From: Solea solea | Taxonomy: Eukaryota; Chordata; Actinopteri; Pleuronectiformes; Soleidae | Length of the DNA stretch: 64,000 bases | Direction of reading: 5' to 3' | Assembly (NCBI RefSeq): GCF_958295425.1 | Contig: NC_081138.1 | Coordinates: forward strand, 19,714,886 to 19,778,885 | Part shown: piece after piece, positions 49,654 through 61,622 of the stretch | How the letters are laid out: each line of letters begins with the position of its first letter | Position numbering within the stretch: the stretch's first letter is position 1 | Notes under the pieces: generated by a model | Told to the model about the DNA's origin: nothing | Databases searched by the model: none | The model's input: the letters and a program-made list of their open reading frames with translations, nothing else | Made by a program: the position numbers and the translations under genes

Positions 49654-50122
49654 TGACGAGAGAGGGAGAAACCCAGTGGCCAGACTGGTTTTGGTTTTGT
49701 TTACCCGACCGGAAAAATGCTAGTGCTTTGTCCTTATGTGAGTCCAATGGGGAGGTAGACAGAGGTAGCGGTGGTCCTCCTAAGCTTCTAGCTCAATTGT
49801 CGTCTCATTTGTCGGCTCAGGATTTGATTTTAGGAGGTTGAATCTGTCACATAATCCATTTTGTGTTCAAAATGAAGGTGCATACAACCGGGTTTGTCAA
49901 GGAAAGGTTCCCGTTAGTGTTTGCTTCTCATTTCCTTTGAGCGTGGTGGTTAGTTATCCCCAACCGTCTGTGTCTCAAAACGGTGCTGCCTACTTCAATC
50001 ATGTGTTTGAGACTGTAGGGAATTACACTGATCTCCCCTCAAAAACGCATAGCCACGTTGTTTCTCATACTCATCTCATTCATACCATGTTCAAAAGAAA
50101 TGAAACGGGTAGCACACCCTAA
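49654..50122 (+). pseudogene. Possible decayed coding remnant of unknown origin
   Basis: Two + strand frames abut, 49653-49841 (62 codons) and 49838-50122 (94 codons), in different phases, overlapping by 4 nt. They would join into about 155 codons with one frameshift. The second has balanced amino-acid use with several Cys and Asn (sequence part GNYTDLPSKTHSHV) and no simple repeat. It resembles no family I can name; a broken retroelement protein is one possibility, chance another. Confidence 0.2.
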
Positions 50123-53100
50123 GGAAAAAAAAAATCGAGGACAATATATCAATAATAGTATTTTGGTATTATGTCCTTGTTGATTCTTTTTATTGGATTC
50201 TTGGTTCAGAACTCCATTTAGAAATGTCATTCTTGATGTACAACCTCTTTTTCAAGGTGAACCATTCAAGGACACAATGGCATATAGATCACAGGAGGCA
50301 AACAATCCCCTGACCCTCCAGTTGGAAGATGACCCGCTTTACCCACTGATGCACAGCCGCACAGTACCGTGAGCGGCCAGATTTTCTGAACAGGGTTTGG
50401 ATTGATGTTAAGCACGACCTGACTTTTATGTAAATAACAAGCACCATTGTATCTCTATGAGCTAATGTGTGCTAACTATGCAAATGATAAATTAAAATGC
50501 GTAACAACAAGTTATTGCTGGAGGCAGAAGATGATGTTATCCCATAACGTGACCACACAAGGCTTCTCTTCCTCCAGGCAACTACCTCTCTCTCACACTC
50601 ACTCAAACTTAGACTCGGCTTGAAAACAAACCAGTGCATTATGCATCACCTTTTGTTTAGGAAAATAAAAATTATGTTGAGTGTGATAACCCTTTTTTTA
50701 ATTCCAAAGTAAGGTCTTTTTAACATTTCAGTGAGCTGTGTGTATTTACACTGACAGACCCTCTTCAGGTTTTAGACACATTTGATGGTCATTTACCTGA
50801 AAAATGTGATAAAGCCCCCAACTCAGACTTCTAAACAGACTTTTGGTGTATTTTTTTTTCTTTGCTTGTGTCTTGTGGAACCTGTCACGAGTTTCTTCTC
50901 CTCACACATTATGTATTTTAGAAAATGGTGGCTTAGAATATGTGAAAAAAATGTACATTTGTAATCTTAACGATTTCTGCTCAGTTTTCTGCTTGGGATT
51001 TTTAGGCATTTATATGGCTCCATGATGCACAGGTGCTATAGCTACCGTAGCTACTGTAGCTCTTCCTCAAATGCTGTAAAAATATAAAAGCCATTGTTGT
51101 GAGTCACTGCACCTGCTCCTACACTACTGTCTTTTGCAAGCTAGCAAAGAGTCCTGTGTCCTAAAAAGTTGCCTTATCTTGATGAAGAAACACTCAGAGA
51201 AGCTCCCACACTTTATTTAAAATTCCTACAGAAGACGAAATTAAATAAAGAAGAAGAACAGAAAGAGGAGCAGAGCCCTGCTGTGAGGCTGCAGGTGCTG
51301 CTGATTAAGAGGAAGAGAGAGGATGTAGGGCTGCTGCTAAACTAGCTCTGTTCAACATGTCGTTAAACTACCACCAAAACAGTGAAAATGTTGCTTCTCT
51401 ACATGTTATTTGAGTGTTTCTTTAATATTCTGTAAAAACTGCAGTCTCTGGTCCCCACTTGAGCAGATAGACAATTGGTTTCATGATGCATGTATGCTCT
51501 ACGATGCATCTTCAGACCTGGTCTTCGGGGGTTTCGGGTCTTACACTTGCCCTGCTAGAGCTTTGCAGATTGAAAGCTCAGCAAACCCCCCCCTGGCAGC
51601 CCACTTTAACTGGCTCGCAGTGAGCCCGCCAGCCCCGGCCTCTACACTCCTCCACCAGGCTTGATTAGTGTGTAGCAGCCACACCCCCACTGTCTTAGAG
51701 CGGAGAATGAAGCTGAATTTTACATGATTTAAACCTGAATTTTTCAACAGCAACTTTTTTAATCACTCAGTTTGGTAAGATGGTCTATACTGTAGGGGCT
51801 TTAACATGTTTTTGAAATTGCAAGATACAATTTAGTTGCTCTGATTTAGGGGATCTTGAAATTAGCATTTTATTTTTATTTTTAGCTGTGTTTAATATTA
51901 GAGTTGGTAATCTGGAAATTACACACCAAAAATACAAGAGCGAGGCTTAGAATTGTTGAAGAGGCCATGTGGACACATTCTTAACCAGTTGTTTGTCCAA
52001 ACTGTCCAAGCTTGGCTTTTATAGGATTATATTAGAGCGCAAGCTTGAACAGCTGGGATCACAGTATTATAATCGTTTAGCTTTAATTTGCTCTCTTTTT
52101 GTATTTCTTTTGAAGATTTAATATTGACTTTCAGATATTCTCGGTGCACGCTTTTGCATTGTTAAATCAGTAACAGTCAAACATGGGGCTAGGGTTGCCT
52201 GGGGGGACGTGGATGAGGCACATAATGGGGAACCCTTTTGTTTAGTCTTGGAGTGTATGGCTGGGGTAGTTGTGATGGGCATTCGCCCGCCTTCTTGGGA
52301 AGCGGTCGGGGGGGGGCGGACCTGAATTGTGGCTCCATATGAGTCCACCTGATATCGGGCTGTGGCCAAATTATCCTCCATAAGTAAAACAGCAATCTCT
52401 TTTTTGACAAGACCGGCTGACATGTCAGTCAAGAGAAGTGACTAGTGTAGGCAGCTGTCTACATTTGACACTGTGAACTCAGGAGGCTTCTTATATCCAG
52501 AGGAAACTGTCACCTGTCAAGCATCACTAATGCTTTCATTGTTACTGGAAATATCATTTTACAGCCTTAAGGGTAGTTTCACTAAATAAGGATTCCACTT
52601 TTAATACATTGTGAGATTACATATATAAACAGATTCTGAGAAAACGGGCCCTCAGGCAGAGACATATAAATGGCCCCCTACACCTCCAAGACAACATGAC
52701 TATCTGCATAATTTGTAGTTGCCTTGTCTTCTTTTGCTGTCTATCTTTCTGTGGTCATGGCACCTCTTGTCAGTTATTTTGCATCTCGTTGTCTTCATGT
52801 TGATCTGTCAAGGCTGAACTCTTTGCCCCTTATTTTGATAATAACTACCAGGGTTTGTAAGTCAGTCATATGTGACACTCTTTTTGTGTTTCATGAAATC
52901 TGAGAAAGTTGGTGCTTATTGATTTGTCCAGAGAGATAGAATTGTCTTGTATTTTAATGAAACCATTTTTCTACGAGTGTGAAGTGTTGTCCACCCATTT
53001 GAATTGTTATCAGGACTGCACAAGCACATATTTCTAAAGTGTATTTATTGGATTAAGATTGTTATAAGACAAATCTGAGACAGCTGCTGTCACGACTTCA

Positions 53101-53249
53101 CTAAATGGGTGAGACTGGCAATGCTGATGTACATTGCAGCACATCCAATACCCACAGGAGTTGGGTTAGAAGGCAAGGCTCTGATGTGCGGAGCTCATAT
53201 TTTTGTTTTCAGTCTGTGAGAAAGGATTATGATGCAACTTGCCGCTCGC
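50123..53249. other. ntrk3 intron 1 sequence without recognised exons
   Basis: Unique intronic DNA with short A and T runs, a palindromic gctaccgtagctactgtagc stretch near 51040 and a G-rich interval at 52190-52320. No repeats of the recognised families here. Confidence 0.5.
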
Positions 53250-53578
53250 GATCACCGGCTTTTGGCAGTGCGGTCGCTAAATAAACCAAGACTCCTGTTA
53301 AATATTACGATTTTAGACCTTTCCTTGCTAAATGTTGGAGATTAAATCATGTCTTCGGGATTTTTAAGTCTTTTGAACTGATCTACAGTTCGGCATTGTT
53401 CGGTTTAATTCCCATGTTGGACCTGCACTCATGACTCTTCCAGTGATGTCGCTGACCAATCAGTGGCTGACATTCTGTCGATGTCACATGTAGTATCGGC
53501 TCAGCTCGCTTGGAACCTCACCACAGCAGTGACTAAAAAAAGTACCAGGTGCCAGGTACTATTGCTAATGGAAAAGCA
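53250..53578 (+). mobile_element. MITE family A, copy 3 (both ends missing)
   Basis: Begins at atcaccggcttttggcagtg and runs through ccttgctaaatgttggagat, 'tgatctacagttcggc', 'catgactcttccagtgatgt' and 'ctgaccaatcagtggctga' to 'ggtactattgctaatggaaaagca'. The outer terminal inverted repeats of copies 1 and 2 are absent, so it is an internal fragment, within ntrk3 intron 1. Confidence 0.72.
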
Positions 53579-56227
53579 TGTGGCCTTTGGGATTTACAGT
53601 ACATGAAGACCACAACAGGCCTAAGGCCCCATGTTGTTGTGAATAAGGACTGAAGAAGTTATACTTTCAGTAAATACAAACTAGAAATGTCATTCTCTAA
53701 TCACTATTAATTGAACAAAAAAAAAATCGTCCTCGAATTATCTCCAAATTTTGTGAGATACACATTTTGAAATTATGTTTTATTTGAAAAAGATCACACT
53801 CTTGTCTGTAGGGCAAATAAGAAGCTGTGGGGAAGCTTTAGTTTGCTCTCAAAGCATCACAAGACAGAACCACTAACCATGTGTTATTAGCATGTTTGCC
53901 ACGCACTGCTTCCAGTGTTTGTTAAGCAAAGCTAATTTACACTTGGCTATAAATCCATCAATCTTCTCATCGTACAAGTGTTATCAAATCTTTAAAAATA
54001 GGACATACTTTACACTGTAATTACACCCTAGCAATTATTATACTGCTTCACTGTGGAACCGCCAGACTGGTTTCAAGACGCAGCATTTGGCATCATTTGT
54101 TTTAAGCATTTGGTTGCACTTGCTGCTGTGTAGTTTCTAGCTGAATGTCATTTTAGTGCTGTGTCTGTTAAAACATACACTATATACTCTATATACAATA
54201 TACGTGTTCATCTGTAGGGTTAACGGGTACAGTAGCTCCTACTGCATCAACCCAACACACCTGAACATGTACCATATTACCTGAGGCGGTACCTACACAC
54301 ATGCATACAGGATTGTATTTATTTATTTATTTATTTTTTTAAAAAGCACTTCCTCTCAGAGTGTTAAGTTTTCTTCCTTTGCGTCATACAGTGTATTTTA
54401 AGATCTGTTTCAGAATCTGATCTATTAGAACTTTAGCATTTCATTGCAGCCTCCTGCTTGTATAACAGCTGGGGGTAAACGACCGAGAGTTTGTCCACTG
54501 ATCATTTTTATATAACCCCCTCCAGAAATGTGTAATTAATACTCTCTGAAACATCTACATGAACTAAGTCTGGATGCTCCTCTGATATAAACCTCTGTGA
54601 GGTGAGATTTCTTAGTCTTAGATCTTTTGTTTTAAGGAAATGATCATGCGGCTCCTCCTCCACCTGATTGTGTTTCACTCCTAAAAACAGGACAGCTGAC
54701 TTCACCTGCTGCCATCCCTGTTACGCAGTGTCTGTGTTGGCATGTTGTTATTTTTACACTTGGTTTAATATCTTTGGAGCCGCATCGAAATCCAGCTGTG
54801 AACCCCCTTCCTTTGCTGCAGGTGTAAATTCTTCCTGTCAGCTCCCTGTGTCAACATGGGAATGCTAATTTATCAGGAGCTCTAATTAGCGCGGAGACTC
54901 GGGTGGAAAAGTGTCACACAGACATGATTCAGCTTAACCTTTCCCTTTTATTTCCCTCAACACTAATTTCTGGTATTCACAGAAAACAGCTTTGTTTGCC
55001 CATGTGGTTCAGAATGTCATATCAGTGTGTATCACTGTGTAACACCACCGCTTTATACTGTATTTCAAACTGTTGTGTGGTTACAGCTTCCCTGCTCTTC
55101 TTCCACAGCAGTAAAACAATATTGCTGTCCTCCAATTTCGAATTAATCTCATGTGCATGTACAAACATGATACATTTATGTATGTACTTCCACAAAACCA
55201 GCTAATCACATTGTTAACTTCTCCCAGGAATACATCGTCTTCTACTCAGTCCTCTTGTTCTCACCTTAAAAAGTCGCAAGGAGGGGTCGTAAGTACGAGA
55301 TGCAAGATGATGTTGGTTTTTAGTTTAGTGCTTGATCATTTTATCTCAATGTTGTAACTACCACTGCAAATTGTTGTGTGACTCAGTTCTGCCCCGCAGG
55401 GCATGCATAAGGTAGTCCACATAAAATTTGTGCCCAGTTTCAACAAAGTGAAAGGAAAATAATTGGTAATTTAATTTATCAATTAGACTCCTGAGGGGTT
55501 TAAATAAGTAGACTAGAAAAGGTAGTAAAAGAAGTCACTGACAATTTACATTTGCTGTGATTGCTTATTCTAGCAACCATAATGTTGCCAAGACACGGTC
55601 ATGCGACATACTTGTTGCTATGGTGCTCTTTGTCGTTTTCTCTGTAAAAAGGACAAAGTCCAGAGCATTTAGACAGTAGAGGGTGATAGAACACAGTGCT
55701 TAATGAAGAACTTCCAGACACAAGGATGAAAAATGAACCAAGAAATGAAAAGGATCTTTAAATGTCAATTTTCACTGTAATCTATGAGATAGATTTGTGG
55801 TCTGAAAGTAGTCTCAGTTTCTGAGATGGAGTGCAGTGGAGTGTAACTTAACCCAAACTCAGTAATTACAGTTTTTTTTGTTTTGCTTTTTTTTCTCTCA
55901 TGATAAGACTGTTGGAATAAGAAAGGTGAAAGTCTGTTTGCAGCGATTACATTTTTTTTGAAGAATAGTAAGATGAATAAAGAAGAATATGGTAAGATGG
56001 GACCTCCGGAGTGGAGGGAACTAAAATATAACAGCAAACTGTGCAGTGTAAATTTAAGCCGCAGATAATGACAGGAACATGGCTTAAAATATATTGTTGG
56101 AAGAGCAGTGATGTCATGTGGTACATACTAAGGACCGGGTGCAATCAGACAAGAATAGAGACAGTTCTCCGATGCTGTCAAAGCTAATTGCAGCTGTTTA
56201 TATCCACAAGTACATCCTTGGAATAAT
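53579..56227. other. ntrk3 intron 1 sequence without recognised exons
   Basis: Unique intronic DNA with an ATTT array (54306). The part at 54690-54900 is a candidate constrained element by texture. No coding exon recognised. Confidence 0.5.
54306..54342. repeat. (ATTT)n microsatellite
   Basis: About six ATTT units running into T and A runs. Confidence 0.85.
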
Positions 56228-56618
56228 CTACGTTTCCATCATGGTATGGTTTGGATTAGTACAGTACGGTATGGCGTCACGGTCAGGCTTACGTTTCAAC
56301 TGAAAACGGTAACTTTGCTTGGTAGGTGGGGTGTGGGTTGTGTCCTGAAGGCCATGTCAGTGAGATACAAACACAACAGATAGCAGTAGAGGACATCCTG
56401 CTCGGTTTGTGGCTGCCAGTTGTGGCTGGAGCCGGTCGAGCTCCACCCTGACCTTACCATACTATTTTACTCTGGTACCACAAAGGAAGGGATGTCAAAA
56501 ATGGAATGATAGGCACTGGTTGTTTTGGTACTATTCCTAATGGAAAAGCAAAAAAAAAAGAAACCTACGTACCTTATTGTACCAAACCGAGCAATTCCTC
56601 TCGAGGGAAACACTGCAT
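56228..56618 (+). mobile_element. MITE family B, copy 2
   Basis: Starts near acgtttccatcatggtatgg and ends with 'gtaccaaaccgagcaattcc' + 'gagggaaacactgc'; the two ends are roughly inverted (gtttcc...tggtttgg against ccaaaccga...ggaaac). The interior aligns with family B copy 1: 'cagtacggtatggcg', 'ggtcaggcttacgtttcaac', 'ggtggggtgtggg', 'acaacagatagcagtagagg'. It carries 'ggtactattcctaatggaaa', the module also seen in family A. Lies in ntrk3 intron 1. Confidence 0.68.
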
Positions 56619-57054
56619 AACTGAAAGCACTGTGAACTGATCTCCGTGTTAGGATAAAGCGTGAGGGCATGAGCAGAGTCCTGGGTCATTGTTGGGTCAT
56701 TCACAGCAGAAAAATCTTCAGTAATGTGGTTTTAGACTGAGATTTATTCGGGTGCAATTGATATGCTTGTGTGTTGATGAATGAAATCCATTTGTACGGT
56801 CAGGCCGTTCAGATTAGAGCGAACGGCTGACTGGGGTGTAAGGTAATCACAGGGAAGGCTTGCTTTTTTCAGCTGTTTATTTCAGGGATATTGATCGAGG
56901 TGGAGTTCAAAGAATTCGCCAAATCCTCTGAGGTTAGAAAAGATCATAAAGGTCTTTTACAGATTGTCTCCGTGTCTTATGTGCTTGGGTAGGTGTGAAT
57001 GTGCAGCCGAAATCTGATGCACATGAAAGAAGCGAACTCCGGTCAGCCTAAAAC

Positions 57055-57365
57055 ATGGTCTCGGTTTGCTTGAAGTCATCCAAATGCAGGAAGCGGACTA
57101 CAATGCAGGGCATTGTGGGTATTGCGCATGTAGAACGATAGCTGGGAGAAATGTCTGAGGCCATTGTTGCGGTGTTTATGTGTAGTATGTTCACATGAAA
57201 CAAAATTGAAAACCCAGAGACCAATAGATGAGCGAGTCTTCTTGTTTGTCTTGTCTTCTCCTTCAGTAATTCTTGATGCAGCGCCACCTCAGACGAGGAG
57301 GGGAATACCTTATGTAGCCCCCAGTCGTACCAAGTCTATCGAACTTTTAGGTGTGAAAGTGACCT
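57055..57365. mobile_element. Probable hAT-like MITE remnant
   Basis: It contains 'tctcggtttgcttgaagtca', 'caggaagcggactacaatgc', 'gatgcagcgccacctcagac', 'ctacataagg'-type sequence in reverse and 'ttttaggtgtgaaagtgacc' at the right edge. This resembles the 'ggtttgcttt...gcgaac' repeats of fish genomes. The left end is not clear, so the boundaries and superfamily are tentative. Confidence 0.45.
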
Positions 57366-58414
57366 TAGTGTTTGTCTGGAGCATGCAGGTACTTCACCCC
57401 TGGTGTAAATGTCCACTCACTTCTCAGTCCTACTCTGAATTTTCAACTCCTCTTCCCCACAATGGCACCGAGCCTTTAGAGGGAGACTTTAAGATGAGGA
57501 TGAACTGTGAGTCAGGCTCGTCAAATCAATCTAGTCACGGTGGAGGAATGGAGCTGTTCATTACGAGGGCTGAGCAGCTCTGCGATCACCCCTCTAATAT
57601 CACTGTGATATTCTCTTCTCTTTTCTTACCTAATTGAATTCTCCAGGAGAAATGCCCCACAGCTGCACATTTATCATATCCTGAAATTGGAGGAGACTAG
57701 CTCCATGAAGGACGTGCACAGAACTTTTAATCAACTGCCTCTGTGAGCTGAGTGCTATGGTCCCTGCCAGGGTTTGAGTTATCCCACTGTGGACCACTGA
57801 CCTTTAGAGGGGTGTCTTTATTCACCACTGCCCAGGGTGAATGAGAGCAGCAGCAGGAGGTGCCCACATCCCATATTAAATCTGCTGATTGTCGTGTACA
57901 GTATGACCACCAGTCACACCAGATGGTATCATAATCTATAATCAAAGCCCCTTAAACGCAGCTCAGTGCGCAATATGTCCCTGTTTACTTCAGCTCCTTA
58001 TTTCTCGTCGATGCAAAAACACTTTCATTTCCATTCCCTTTCTTGTAGCACTGAGGGGTTTGACAAATGCATCAGGTGGGTGGTCAGATATAGGATCATG
58101 TTCTGTTAAAATGGAGATGAAGGGCTGAGAAGTAGGTAACGACTTAATAGGAGACAGTTGTGGAGGATGGTGGCACTATATTTCCATTTTGATAGCACTG
58201 TATCCTATATCACACTGAATGTAACTTAATTTCCCCTCATACTCCTATTCTACATTATTCCAATCTATCCGATCGAGTTCTTCATGTCCTGCAGTGCTCT
58301 GTCCTACTTATCTTCACTGTACAATATCAGGCTCCGTGGAAATATAATCATATATACTGTATTTATTCTGTGATTATTAGTGTGTGCAAGAGATAAGACA
58401 TGTGCATCTAAATG

Positions 58415-58460
58415 ATATGATGGGTATCGGTCAGTATCGGTACTGGTCAAAATCCCTGGA
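58415..58460 (+). repeat. Fragment of a 'gggtatcggtcagtatcgg' repeat
   Basis: atgggtatcggtcagtatcg followed by 'tactggtcaaaat' is the end of an element whose opposite-orientation copy lies at about 59930-60054. Only the terminal part is present. Confidence 0.5.
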
Positions 58461-58783
58461 TCTGGAAATGTTAGTGCTGTCAAGAGATAAAAAAATTGAG
58501 CAATTAAATAATTATGATCTGTTATTAATCTCTTTTTTAATTGCAACCAAAAATTACTTAGAAAACGCCTCAACTTGAGGTATTTTCATTTAAATTCATT
58601 ATTACGTTATTGTGGCAGATCCAAAGATTGATATATAACAAAAAGTGGCTTTATAAAGTCATTTTAACAAACTCGAACAGATGCAGCCATTTACATTCCG
58701 CTGTGTTCTTTTGTCAGACTTAAAAATAAAACATCAGGTCCATATAAAGTAGCCTGTCGGTCGCAGACTTGCTCATTCTCCTG

Positions 58784-58990
58784 TGTGTGTGTGTGTGTGT
58801 GTTTGTATTTCTTACCGCCTTAGGACCTTGTCTGGCATTCACACTGACCTCGTTATGGCCAATAGTCCTCATGGGGGACAGATCTGGTTATAATGAGGCA
58901 TAACCTCATTTCTGAGGACCTGGTTAAGTTTAAGGCTGATTTGAACTGTGGTTAGGTTAAGATTCAGTGCATGCGTGTGTGTGTGTGTTT
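58784..58990 (+). repeat. (TG)n plus dispersed 'aggaccttgtctggc' repeat
   Basis: A TG run (about 58784-58801) leads into 'tttgtatttcttaccgcctt', 'ggaccttgtctggcattcac', 'cctcatgggggacagatctg', 'taatgaggcataacctcatt' and 'gaggacctggttaag', followed by a second TG run (58976-58988). I recognise the block order as a fish interspersed repeat but cannot name its family. Confidence 0.5.
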
Positions 58991-59929
58991 TTTTTTTTTC
59001 CTGCATGTGTCCAGATGGGAGTACATACTGTATGAGTACACTGCATTTCTTTGGCCTTAAAGCTTTGCCACATTTGCATGCAGTATGGCGCTGCTGGCAA
59101 AAGTCCAGCGCTATACGCTCACTTATTTGATTAAACACTATCATGCTCAGCACAGCAGTGGAGCTCAGAGAAGTTGAGGTATAACTGCTGACAGCAGCTT
59201 GAAACCTTTTCACTCATGCTCGGGTTTTGTTGTGGTCATGTCCGCCATTATCTAGATTCTCATAAACTCTGGGCTTGAACCTCGCAAAAGCCACGTGTAA
59301 TAATTATTTGTCTGGCTTTTTTTTTTTTTCCTCCCCCCTCTTAAGTTTATTAAACTGAGTATATTATGTTTTTCTGGTCGCTCGCCTTTCTTTGACGTGT
59401 CATCTTTTTGTGTTTTCAAAAGGTCTGCTAAATTGCAAAGGTCAGAGTCTGCTGCATATACATAGGGAGCTGATGTGTCCCACAAAACAGCACTGCTCCT
59501 GAAGTGGCTCAAATGGCAAATTTGCATTCCTGACCAGCTCTCCCTGAGGCCGTTTTTTCAAATAACACACCTATACATGCAGTTCCTATTGTGATGTAGA
59601 GATATATTATACTTTTCTAATATTGCACAGGTAATGTAAGGGATATACACAGTAAATACTTTCCATGAAAGGTCTTGGTTGTGCATTAATTCATGAGGAC
59701 TCAAGCTCAAATAGGACGGAAGAGCCATTGTTACCATGGCTACAGTAAATCTGCAACTGGGACACTTTTTTGCAAGGGGTTTGACATTTCTGACAGTGGG
59801 ACATAATTCTCTGACTGTGTAACAGATATTGTTCTCCCAAAAAGAAGACATAAACAGACCAACTATGACTCAGCTAAAATGCTTTTGCTGATTTTTATTT
59901 ACATTTTTACAGTCTGTGTATAGTGAAGC

Positions 59930-60054
59930 ATGCGATATACAGTATAGGACTTTTTGATCGTATTGGATTCCACATTTTTATATGTCCGATATCCGATTCA
60001 GCGATTTTAATAAGTATCAGACCGATACTGACCAATATTGATTCCCATCCCTAA
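59930..60054 (-). repeat. Terminal part of the same repeat, inverted
   Basis: Read on the minus strand: ttagggatgggaatcaatat, 'tggtcagtatcggtctgata', 'gaatcggatatcggacata'. This is the 'agggatgggtatcg' type of hAT-like end. With the fragment at 58415 it forms an inverted pair 1.5 kb apart; whether they are the two ends of one element or two relics is open. Confidence 0.5.
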
Positions 60055-61293
60055 TAATTATAATAATTAATAACAACTACTAAATAAATAAGTAAATAAC
60101 CTGAGCTTTTCAGACTAAGAGGCACTGTATCACAGCATCTGTTTTTTTAAATAAAGTGGAAGATTTAATGACTCACTTTCACTGTACTTCTCCATTCCGC
60201 GTGGGAAGCTTTAATAATCAAAACTATTTATTTTAAAACAAAGTGACTCCTGGAAGTATACTATTACAGACAAACTTTTGTTAGCCGCTTTAAAAAGGGA
60301 CAATTGGATGTTCTTGTGTTTACAGAATGTGGTTTGAAAATCACAGTGAACATCTGCTGCTTAAAGATCTTGGTTGCCTTGAAGTCAAAGCAGACATCTT
60401 TAACATTTCAGAATGTATTAATGAGGGTGCCATGGTATTGTGTTTAAGGCTCAGCGCATTAAAATGTGTAATGATAATTACATGGCAATATTACAATATG
60501 AAAGACGTTGGCAGTGTTGTATGTGCCATCCATTGCCCTCAGAGCTACCGCTGAGTTATTCCAGTATAAAAGTCAGCTCAATCTGGAGAGGATCATAGCT
60601 TGAAGACACTTAGTATAATGCCAAACTAATTACAGTCATTTTCGTTTTGGGCCGAAATGCCTGAGCTCAGTCATGTGCGAAAGTGTAGATACCTTTCATA
60701 GCATGGACCAATGCTTCCACGATGTTTAGCCCTGCCAGATCTCTGGTGGTGTGCAGTGACACTTAAAGGCTGAGGTAGTTCCCACTGAGGGCCAGATCAG
60801 CAGAATTGATGACACAGAACAGTCTGGGGTCAGCTGTAGGACGGCATCCTGTCCACAGATATTAGCAGTGTTCAAACAGTCTGAGGTGATGGCAGTTTTG
60901 GCAGTACTCTGACACACATGCGTTTTTAGTTCATTTATTTCATTTCATTCACAAGTAAAAAAACAAAAAAGCGATGTAATGTAAACACAACATTGTCCAA
61001 GTCTTGATTGCGAAGGAGCAGAAAGAAGAAGAATCTTATTGACTCTGCCCCTTTATCCCACAAACATAGTGTATGACACAAAATTACAATAATATACACA
61101 CAAAGTAAATAAAATAGTCATAGTCCATCACAGCCACTCACTTACCTGTTGTTAATACAAACAAGCAAATTACAAAAAAACCAAAACATAATGGATGGGA
61201 AAAAAACAACCATTTGTTATTATGCAAGTTATTCAAATGTAACATTTCATTGTACATACTTCATCATTATCATTACCATTATTATTATTATTG

Positions 61294-61622
61294 CTGCAAG
61301 AAGACACGGGTTCAAGCCCCAGTTGGAACAAGGGCATTTCTGCATGGAGTTTGCATGTTCTCCCCGTGTGTGTGTGGGTTTCTCCAGTTAACTCCCACAG
61401 TCTAAAAACATGCACTATGGGCATTAGGTCAGTTGGACACTCTAAATTGACCGTAGGTGTGACAGTGAGAGTGAATGGTTGAATGGTCTCTATATGTGGC
61501 CCTGCGATGGACTGGCGATCTGTCCAGGGTGTACCCCGCTTATCCTCCTACGTCAGCTGACATTGACACAGCACCACCCTCCTTTGGAGAATAAAGCGGT
61601 AGAAAATAGATGGATTGAATAA
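61294..61622 (+). repeat. L2-type LINE 3' end, longest copy in the window
   Basis: The order is agacacgggttcaagcccca, 'ctgcatggagtttgcatgtt', 'ctccccgtgtgtgtgtgggt', 'taaattgaccgtaggtgtg', 'ggccctgcgatggactggcg', 'ctgtccagggtgtaccccgc', 'gtcagctgacattgacac', 'gaataaagcggtagaaaata' and gatggattg. This is the 3' untranslated end of a fish L2 LINE, 5'-truncated as usual, with no reverse transcriptase coding left. Confidence 0.88.

Noticed and set aside
52118..52432. 104-codon minus-strand frame over a G-rich stretch
   Set aside because: Pro/Ser-rich through the C-runs of the minus strand; two phases open together, no domain features.
57164..57637. 157-codon + strand frame
   Set aside because: Its first half lies in a MITE-like repeat (57055-57365), the rest has no recognisable features; incidental frame.
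60326..60420. Possible ntrk3 exon 2 after 'tgtgtttacag' (frame with phase-2 entry reading 'MWFENHSEH')
   Set aside because: The phase fits and 'FEN' recalls the TrkC 'IENW', but the rest does not match the expected LRR segment and no donor at the right distance was seen. Most likely coincidence.
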